NCBI RefSeq assembly: GCF_000275845.1
Contig: NW_006766900.1
Location: forward strand, 217,282 to 230,391
Source: Dichomitus squalens LYAD-421 SS1
Taxonomy: Eukaryota > Basidiomycota > Agaricomycetes > Polyporales > Polyporaceae
Length of the DNA stretch: 13,110 nucleotides
Direction of reading: 5' to 3'
A program made the position numbers and the translations under genes. Below are positions 7,217 through 13,110 of this stretch, in pieces. Within the stretch, counting starts at the first letter, position 1. Every line of letters starts with the position of its first letter. The notes below the pieces were generated by a model. That model saw only the letters and a list, made by a program, of their open reading frames with translations. It made no database searches and was not told where the DNA came from.

Positions 7217-7790
7217 TCCTCATAGTCCTTGTACATCTCGACGACACCAACACCACCTTTGCTTTTGGAGTTCATGTTCGACTTGCGCCTTGGCTTCCCC
7301 TTCATGATAATGTCAGTATGTATAACTGTCTTGTTCCGCAATATATCATATGGGTATCTGCACGCGCATCCTCCCGAGCCCGATTATCATTTCGATGTAA
7401 ATGCAATACATTTTGAGTTCCTAGTCACACACCACCTGGACTCTCCTAATCATCCAATACATGGATTTTGAGGCATTGACTCGAATACCCTGCACCATGT
7501 GTCCCTTGTTGTCCCATGTCGCACCAAATTGTAGCGATTGCCCCGTCTCGCAATTCCGACAATTCCGGGCAACCTTAGAAGGTATGGCGCTCGATCGCTG
7601 GTATTGCGTGGCACTGCAATCTCTGCAACACCATGCAAGACCAGCGACATCTCGGTCCTATTGCCTAGCATTTCCGAGCATTGCCTGTCCATGCAGGCAG
7701 TCTGTGGATATTGCCTTCCATGGGAAACGCGACAGGTCCATTGGAATGAAACTCGAATCATGCCTTATATTCTTGCGCTTGCCTGAATAG
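7217..7790. other. No clear gene; cluster of ATTGC motifs at 7537-7715
   Basis: From 7217 to 7345 the minus strand stays open and reads MYKDYEDDKLSSPTPRT, perhaps a linker of the phosphatase fossil in yet another frame. The right half holds ATTGC five times (7537, 7603, 7660, 7680, 7710) and GCAAT twice (7550, 7616) within 180 bp, four of them as ATTGCCY. This is well above the roughly 0.4 expected for both orientations. I see no terminal inverted repeats around the cluster. Confidence 0.3.
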
Positions 7791-8258
7791 GCGTGGGAGG
7801 GTAATGTCTGGCAACACTTTCACACTTTTGCTGATGGTATCCTCGCTGGTGCGGATGTCCAACGATGCGAGATGGGAAAGCCGGGCTCGAGTACCGACAA
7901 TCCTGTCGTGGTTCACGAAGACCAAGACTCCGGTGATAAGGGTGAGGGGGACGATGACCTAGGAGATTCCATAGACTCCGAGTCTGAAGGCGATGATGAA
8001 GATGATGAGGCCGGTGACAATTGGGGCGAGGATGAGGATCCCGCCATGACGTATGGCAGGCTGGCAGAGACTCTCGAGAGCGCTGCTGATGGACTGAACA
8101 TTAGCTCATGGTTCCTCAAGGACTACTTCTCTGACATACCAGTTATGTCTCCTGAGGCTGCTTCTAACCACAAGGGAAAGGGGAAGGGAGTTGCGGCGCA
8201 CAAAGGAGTTGCGACGAGGGTGCTCCAGGAGGCCGACTGGACGATGGGCGGGAGATGA
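7791..8258 (+). CDS. Acidic exon of an unrecognised protein
   Basis: A frame of 155 codons follows a plausible acceptor (CTGAATAG, ending at 7790). Its start reads WQHFHTFADGILAGADVQRC; an internal ATG at 7872 would give a 128-residue product. A strongly acidic stretch runs from about 7911 to 8042 (GDDEDDEAGDNWGEDED), followed by SSWFLKDYFSDIP and a Gly/Lys-rich end (NHKGKGKGVAAHKG), with TGA at 8256-8258. Acidic and then basic low complexity suits a nuclear or nucleic-acid-associated protein, but no domain is recognised. No promoter or partner exons could be fixed, and the neighbours are decayed, so this may be a fragment of a larger gene or transposon. Confidence 0.35.
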   Translation, partial: AWEGNVWQHFHTFADGILAGADVQRCEMGKPGSSTDNPVVVHEDQDSGDKGEGDDDLGDSIDSESEGDDEDDEAGDNWGEDEDPAMTYGRLAETLESAADGLNISSWFLKDYFSDIPVMSPEAASNHKGKGKGVAAHKGVATRVLQEADWTMGGR

Positions 8259-8524
8259 TTTGCCTGTATTATGTAATAGGCGCCTATGCTAATAACTGCT
8301 ATCAACCAGGCGAATAACTCCCGCCCCCCCTCCTGGTCGTTTGATAACGCTGCGAAGATCTCATCTGGAGTTCTTCGCCCAACACTATAAGGTGATGTCG
8401 CAGTGGATTTGCTTGTAACCAGGAGATATGCTTTCTGCTATGAACGAGAGCTTATGTACATAATGCATGGCCTATACTATCAGATTGACGTCCGTAAGAA
8501 TGTCTTGCAATGGCGATGGCGGAT
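8259..8524. other. No gene seen
   Basis: The plus strand is open from 8403 to 8852, but the frame runs across the antisense of a recognisable minus-strand relic and has no convincing composition. A 12-bp palindrome, ATAGGCGCCTAT, at 8276-8287 is probably incidental. The part nearest 8525 may be a very worn extension of the duplication described next. Confidence 0.3.
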
Positions 8525-8599
8525 TGAACCTGACACCAATGCAGGTAAGTACAACGCAAGCTTCCTTAAGCGTCGTACCGACACCCAACCCTCTAAGGA

Positions 8600-8872
8600 C
8601 TCACGTCAGCTTGACCTGGTCGTCCTACTCTCCTCGAGATCGCCAGCGGATATGTGGATATCCCAGTATTGCAGGTACGTCGTCTTCACGATGAATCGCT
8701 TCGACCCCTTCCGCCCGAACTTGCACAGCTGCTCGTATCCGACAGCTCGATCTGCTGGAATCCGACACAATGCGTTCTGTTCAATGGATGCTCCATCCAA
8801 TTGTGATACCACGTGCGGAGGGCAGGAGGAGCGAGGGACGTACTCAGGGTAACGAACTTGGGGATGAGCGCT
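8600..8872 (-). pseudogene. Degenerate second copy of the 3' end of the aldo-keto reductase gene
   Basis: On the minus strand this matches 9253-9527, the end of the intact reductase, at an offset of 653-660 bp. The shared blocks include GTACGTCGTCTT (8675 and 9328), CTTCCGCCCGA, GACAGCTCGATCTGCTGGAA (8741 and 9401), GACACAATGCGTTCTG, and CTTGGGGATGA in the preceding exon. The intact protein reads [20 protein letters not shown]; this copy reads GRKGSKRFIVKTTYLQYWDI. A 7-base deletion near 8737 shifts the frame, and intron sequence between the two exon parts is still aligned, so the copy arose from genomic DNA and not from mRNA. The duplication continues into the 3' flank (8525-8570 resembles 9168-9212). 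No upstream exons are present. Confidence 0.82.
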
Positions 8873-8875
8873 CAT

Positions 8876-9252
8876 CCTAAAGTTTGTCACCCTAGTTTAT
8901 CAGCAACTCAGAGTTTGATGGACGTTCAGCTATACCCCTCATGATCTCGCTCTCCCTAGCAGATGCTATCGTCCTATCGTATTTGATATTGTTGGCTCTG
9001 GCCCTCTTTCCATACCGCAAACATGATCATGTCTTCGGGTGGAAGCTACTACAAGACGAAGAGCACGCTTACAAGCACAAGGCATGGACGATGCCACCCG
9101 AAGGCGTCCGACTCCTGCTCGTCCGGGGTCATACAATAGGCTTGCTTTCCAAAACTCAGAGCGAGATGAACCTGATATCATTACAGATAAGTACACGGCA
9201 ACGTTACTAGCTATCCTACCGGCTCCAAAGCGCACGAGCAGCCCCCGAACGC
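8876..9252. other. Spacer between the two reductase ends, including duplicated flank
   Basis: The right part (about 9168-9252) is the 3' flank of the reductase gene and resembles 8525-8600, sharing TGAACCTGA and AAGTACA. The rest shows no recognised gene. The plus strand is open from 8941 to 9210, starting with a hydrophobic stretch ([16 protein letters not shown]), but nothing supports it as a gene. Confidence 0.35.
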
Positions 9253-10559
9253 TCACGCGATCTTGATCTGGTTCGTCGTGCTCTGCTCGAGTTCGTCCCC
9301 AAAGATGTTGATGTCCCAGAAAGGCGGGTACGTCGTCTTGACGTTGAACCGCTTCGGGCTCTTCCGCCCGAGCTCGCTCAGCTTCTCGTAGTCCTCGTCC
9401 GACAGCTCGATCTGCTGGAAGTTGGACACAATGCGTTCTGCCCGTCCATTCACAGCGGTCAGCGCTATATGGGTCACGAGGAGGCCGGAGGAAAACGCAC
9501 CTGGGGTGATGGACTTGGGGATGACGGAGTAGCCGCGCTTGACGCCCCAAGCAATGAGCACCTGAGCGGGCGTCGCATTGTACTTTTGGGCGAGCTCGAG
9601 CACCTCGGGGTACTCGGTCAACTTCTTGTGGCCAGCCACTATTACACCCCGACCGATCAGTAAGTGCCAGGAAGTCGGTCAACAAGGCAAACGCACGGTT
9701 GTTACCGAGGGGCGAGTATGCGGTGAGATGGATGTTGTGCTCCTTGGCGTATTTGACGAGGTCGTCCTGGAGAAGAAGCGGGTGCGCCTCAATCTGGTTC
9801 ACGGCCTACGCGCACGTCACTTCGTCAGCCGTGTATTCATAGATCGTCAAACGAGAGAAGAGGCGCACAGGCCAGACACCAGTGGCGTCAACGATGCCCT
9901 GGATATGGTGAATAGAAAAGTTGGAGACGCCGATCGCCTTAACCTTGCCGGTATCGAGGAGCTTGATCATAGCCTTCCAGGTGTCGACCAGACTAGTCTC
10001 CAGGTCGAGAACGACCCAGTCGGGCTTGTTCGGGTCGAGAGGCTCCAGGGCGCCCCCGTACGGGAACGCAACGGGCCAGTGGACGACTGCGTGCGCGCAT
10101 GCTCAGCGTAACTCATGGAAGAGAAAAGCGAGTAAGCGACTGGGAGTGCGATACGCACGGTAGAGGTCGAGATAGTCGAGCTGGAGCTGCTTGAGCGTCT
10201 CGTCGAGCTCTTTCTCGACCAGTTCGGGCTTATGCGACGTGTTCCAGAGCTTGGAGGTGATGAACAGCTCCTCGCGTTTCACGACGGACGGGATGACTTT
10301 CTTCAACGCCCGGCCGACCTCGTCCTGGTTCCCGTAGATTATTGCGGCGTCGATGTGCCGGTACCCCGCGCGGATGGCCGCCTCGACCTGATCGCCCGTC
10401 ATCCCGCGTCAACCCTGACATCTTTCCTCGCCCCTTAAACAAGAGAATAGCATAACATACAGCATTCTCGACTTCGTTCGGCTTCGACAGCCAGGTGCCC
10501 AGACCAATCTGGGGGATCTTCTGACCAGTCGAGAGGGTGAGGTACTTGCCGTGAGACAT
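9253..10559 (-). CDS. NADPH-dependent aldo-keto reductase, six exons, 325 residues
   Basis: This is a cytosolic (alpha/beta)8-barrel oxidoreductase of the GCY1/YPR1-like aldehyde reductase or glycerol dehydrogenase group. Exons are 10559-10461, 10387-10159, 10086-9869, 9805-9697, 9638-9501 and 9437-9253; introns are 73, 72, 63, 58 and 63 nt with GTATGT/GTGCGT/GTGCGC donors and CAG/TAG acceptors. They join to 975 coding bases plus stop, a normal family length. The catalytic tetrad is complete: Asp46 and Tyr51 ([12 protein letters not shown]), Lys79 (FITSKLW) and His112 (LVHWP). The other signatures are VKAIGVSNF and IPKSITPERIVSN, where Lys260, Ser261 and Arg266 would hold the 2'-phosphate of NADPH. 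The start is [23 protein letters not shown], matching the usual N-terminus; the substrate cannot be told from sequence. The TATA box lies about 96 bp upstream of the ATG. A broken copy of the 3' end follows at 8600-8872. Confidence 0.95.
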
Positions 10560-10654
10560 TGCTATTCCGTTCGACAACGACGACGAGGGGTGCGAAAGCA
10601 GAGCGCAAAAGGTGGGGGAGAGATGAGTGCGCGATAGGGTATGACGAGCTCGAG

Positions 10655-10661
10655 ATTTATA
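10655..10661 (-). promoter_or_regulatory. TATA box of the aldo-keto reductase gene
   Basis: TATAAAT on the minus strand lies about 96 bases before the ATG at 10559, followed by a pyrimidine-rich stretch (CTCATCTCTCCCCCACC) suited to transcription initiation. A CCCCT element, the core of the fungal stress response motif, occurs upstream (10745-10741), but a five-base match proves little. Confidence 0.55.
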
Positions 10662-11261
10662 GTCCGGTGGATATATCGTGACGCGGACCGCCGGGCCGAG
10701 GAGGCGTCGGGAAGAATCGGGAAGCCGCGGGTACGGGTCAAGGGGTTTATGCAAGTCGCATGACCACGTTCGACGATGCGTAGAAATTGAACTGATCGGA
10801 TCATAAGTTCAGAATGCGTGCCTTGGAATGTTAGATGTTCAGGGGACGAAGGTAAGAAGGGCAACGAGACGTTAGGACGAACAAGGGGCGGAAGAGAGCG
10901 GGGCGCACCGTACCGAGGCCGGACCGCTGTGTTAACATATTCATGCGAAGGGGAATACGGTTTACTCGGCAGTTGTGAACATGCTCGACAGTGGAGAGAA
11001 GAAACTGGAAGAGCTTATAGAAGCGTTGCAACTGGTGAATGTACGCACCCAGCACAGGGATCGTCAAGAGGGGACCCACTTTGTCGCAGGATGACGCGAT
11101 CTGCCGAAAGTTCAGCACGTCGAATGAAGAGAACAAACAATTCGGCGATGGCATCCAAAGATCTGGATAGTAAGATGTAAGGCACTACGCTACTGTATCA
11201 CTCATGCTAGTAAGACGCGAAGACGTCCGAGGCACGGAAGAAGACGCACGTAAGATGTCTG
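10662..11261. other. Intergenic: reductase promoter side and EFG1 3' side
   Basis: About 600 bp between the reductase promoter and the stop of the EFG1-like gene. A short plus-strand frame from ATG 10980 reads MLDSGEKKLEELIEALQLV for 37 codons and looks helical. The opposite strand is open for 107 codons (11154-10831) with Leu/Phe-rich composition. Neither has splice or promoter support, and each may be the mirror of the other. I call no gene. Confidence 0.4.
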
Positions 11262-12170
11262 TCAGTCCTCGCCCATCTCGCTGTCTTCCTCAGGGCCCTC
11301 TTCAATTGCGCTCTCGTCCTCATTCTCCTCATCGTCCGCACCGAAGAACTCGTCATCCGCAACTCCCCCTTTCGCAGGTTTCGACCATGTCATTGACGCG
11401 CAGTCTCCCGCCTTTTTCTGCTTCGTACTGGAGGACGGCGTAGGATGCGACGGCTCCGCGGTCGGTGCGCTCCTCCCTCGCTCAGACTTCCCGACTTCGA
11501 CCTCCGGCTCCGAGCTCAACGCCCCACCCTCCATCTGCTCCCTCACCCACGCCCTGATCTCCTCCCGCTGCCTATCGGTCTCCGCCTTGCCCTTCTCATC
11601 CACCGTCTCCGCCTCTGCCTCCTCCCCCTTCCTCACCTCCGGCGGGAACAGCGAGATGTACTTCTTCGTCTTCGGGTAATGCAGCACGTAGTTCAAGTCC
11701 ACCCTCAGCTCCCCCAATCGCTTTTCAAGCTTCTTCCTCTCCTTCTTCCCCAGCGTCTCCCCCTCCCCGTCCTCCCCATCACCCTTGAGCTGCCGCTTTA
11801 CTTGTGCAATCTTCCTCAGCAACTTTTGCCGCTCGAAGAACTTGACCTTGTGGTATCTTGCAGCGAGGCTCCGCTCGACGCGCGCCCGCTCGGCCTTCGC
11901 GAGGTCGGCCTCGAGCGACTTGAGCCGACGCTCTGTCTTGACGCGCACGTCGGCGGCGAGCGAATCTTTCGCGAGCAGGCGGCGGGTCTGACGGAGAGCA
12001 GCTTTGATCTTTTGGACGCCTGGGAGGGCAGTGGGAGATGAAGAGGTTGAAGGGGAGTGGGCAGAGTGTTTCTTGGGGTGCTGGCGTTTGGTGGGTTTTT
12101 GCGTCGACGCGTTCGCGGAGTGTTTGGAGGATGAGGGGTCGGACATGGGCGTGTGTCGCGTTGAGGCCAT
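11262..12170 (-). CDS. EFG1: rRNA-processing protein EFG1 family, intronless, 302 residues
   Basis: In yeast, Efg1 is a nucleolar factor needed for early processing of 18S pre-rRNA in the small-subunit processome (family knowledge). The family region spans about residues 51-178: GVQKIKAALRQTRRLLAKD, VRVKTERRLKSLEADL, AARYHKVKFFERQKLLRKI, then the hallmark RVDLNYVLHYPKTKKYISLF. It is nearly all charged helix, likely coiled coil. The N-terminus (1-50) is a basic Ser/Lys/His-rich tail. The C-terminus carries a low-complexity linker and an acidic end (DDEFFGADDEENEDE), making it longer than the roughly 230-residue yeast protein. I chose ATG 12170 (MASTRHTPMSD); ATG 12146 is a close alternative. 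The frame stays open for 54 codons further upstream, but that part is unlike the family and contains a possible 5' UTR acceptor (TACTTGCAG). No introns, which is notable beside the six-exon neighbour. Confidence 0.93.
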   Translation of the reverse strand: MASTRHTPMSDPSSSKHSANASTQKPTKRQHPKKHSAHSPSTSSSPTALPGVQKIKAALRQTRRLLAKDSLAADVRVKTERRLKSLEADLAKAERARVERSLAARYHKVKFFERQKLLRKIAQVKRQLKGDGEDGEGETLGKKERKKLEKRLGELRVDLNYVLHYPKTKKYISLFPPEVRKGEEAEAETVDEKGKAETDRQREEIRAWVREQMEGGALSSEPEVEVGKSERGRSAPTAEPSHPTPSSSTKQKKAGDCASMTWSKPAKGGVADDEFFGADDEENEDESAIEEGPEEDSEMGED

Positions 12171-12988
12171 GATCAGAAGGTGACCTGCAAGTAAATCATG
12201 CGAGGAGGAGCAAACTGGACGGAGATGCAAGGAGATGTCGATTGTGGTTATCAACAGAGAGTTTGGTTTCGAAATTATGGCAGCCAACTCCGACTGACGC
12301 TCATGGGCACTTTCTACAGTGACCGCATACAATAGCGCACCACGTGCAATAAGCGCCCAAAGGAGGCAACATCATTGCGGCTCTCCTGCGTCACCGAGAC
12401 CACGGGGTGGCACAAGAATTAGGAGATGGGTAGATAGAAAGCTAGAAGTTGTAAATATGTAGGGTGGTAGTATCAGCATAATTGCTTGGGGAGGTATAGT
12501 GACAGGAAGTGCGCAGAGTCTGTTTTTTTGAAGAAAATCATGGAAAAATAGCAGAAAAATGTCCTTCCATTCAATCGAGACAAAATTTCGGGATCAAACA
12601 CAATACATACCCCTGTACAAGACGCATACACCGCCGGGCGAGAGCGATAAGTGTCAGATATCGTCGGGAGAGGCCGATCACATATCGTCGGCCATATCGA
12701 ATCTCTATCCACGGGGTACCTCCCATCAATATAACATTAGACCTTCTTGATCCCATACCGCTGATCCCATATGCCATTCAGGTCGCCCCTGTCTATAGTC
12801 CATGTTCTCCCCTTTATCGACTCTACATGGTTCCGATGGCGCCCGTTTGATTAGCTGCCGGGTTTTACGCCAGCTTCCGCCCACAATCCCTCATGTTCGA
12901 ATAATCGCCATCGAATCATATAGGTGTAGAATTCAAATATGAATATATTGAGCGTGTTACAGACTACATAATATGTACAGGATGCGTG
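12171..12988. other. Intergenic, upstream of EFG1; no gene seen
   Basis: About 800 bp holding the promoter side of the EFG1-like gene. Short repeats occur: ATATCGTCGG at 12658-12667 and 12682-12691, and GATCCCATA at 12750 and 12763. Open frames here overlap each other on both strands and have no coding character. No tRNA-like fold with a B box was found. Confidence 0.4.
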
Positions 12989-13110
12989 TTACACGGAACG
13001 ACATGGGATACTGGCCCAACACGATACCTGGTCCCCTCGGACGCCCTCCTGTTCTGTCTCCTTCCCGCTGTCCTGCTTGCGTGAGCATGGCGAGTCTGGC
13101 AGCCGATGTT
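12989..13110 (-). CDS. Possible C-terminus of a further minus-strand gene (partial)
   Basis: One minus-strand frame entering from the window edge is open for 40 codons and ends at TAA 12991-12989. It reads SRKQDSGKETEQEGVRGDQ in its middle, a charged tail with a codon mix like the intact genes. The sequence after the stop becomes AT-rich (ATATTATG, AATATATTCATATTTG), as in a 3' UTR. The piece is too short to identify, and the other two frames are also fairly open. Confidence 0.25.
   Translation of the reverse strand, partial: HRLPDSPCSRKQDSGKETEQEGVRGDQVSCWASIPCRSV

Noticed and set aside
8276..8287. 12-bp palindrome ATAGGCGCCTAT
   Set aside because: Short, single, and not next to a promoter or element end.
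8966..9802. 278-codon minus-strand open frame
   Set aside because: It follows exon 4 of the reductase and then reads introns and later exons out of frame. The spliced six-exon model accounts for the region.
10831..11154. 107-codon minus-strand frame with Leu/Phe-rich composition
   Set aside because: No promoter, no family resemblance, and the opposite strand reads an equally plausible charged helix. Left as intergenic.
11445..12041. 198-codon Leu/Pro-rich frame on the plus strand
   Set aside because: Antisense of the Lys/Glu/Arg-rich EFG1 coding region, which commonly leaves the opposite strand open.
12372..12412. Possible tRNA or small RNA around GCGGCTCTCCTGCG
   Set aside because: No B-box GGTTCGAATCC-like arm and no cloverleaf could be drawn.
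1..13110. CRISPR array, prokaryotic operon or phage features
   Set aside because: The genes are eukaryotic with spliceosomal introns; no spaced direct repeats of CRISPR type are present.

Overview
The window looks like nuclear DNA of a filamentous basidiomycete, probably an Agaricomycete. The reasons are dense introns of about 50-115 nt with GT(A/G)NGT donors, CTAAY branch sites and YAG acceptors, GC-rich codon use in the intact genes, a chromodomain Ty3/gypsy element, and a hAT transposase of the SFDGG/ADERT type common in mushrooms. No database could be searched, so family names rest on motifs visible in the translations.

Layout. (1) 1-1080 is the 3' end of a chromoviral Ty3/gypsy retrotransposon: integrase C-terminus, chromodomain, polypurine tract and 3' LTR. 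The first nine bases match the expected end of an LTR of the same family, so a second copy appears to have landed inside pol. (2) 1125-3314 is a broken hAT transposon. Its left end, packed with ACTTGG/CCAAGT repeats including a 32-bp perfect palindrome, is joined almost directly to the catalytic part of the transposase. The coding part has a stop codon and a frameshift. (3) 3315-9250 is a field of decayed gene pieces: a minus-strand Ser/Pro-rich gene remnant with a PPxY motif, a promoter-like block, a plus-strand set of phase-consistent exons of unknown function, a protein tyrosine phosphatase fossil, an acidic exon, and a degenerate second copy of the end of the neighbouring aldo-keto reductase gene. 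(4) 9253-10559 (minus) is an intact six-exon aldo-keto reductase with all catalytic residues. (5) 11262-12170 (minus) is an intact, intronless EFG1-type rRNA-processing gene. (6) 12171-13110 is intergenic, with a possible C-terminus of another minus-strand gene at the edge.

The two intact genes are ordinary housekeeping or metabolic genes in tandem on the minus strand with separate promoters, and nothing ties their functions together. I see no operon-like or defence-like system. The most unusual structures are the LTR leader, where an 18-bp repeat makes an intron-like unit whose 5' splice site lies inside a hairpin, the palindromic hAT end, and the partial reductase duplication.
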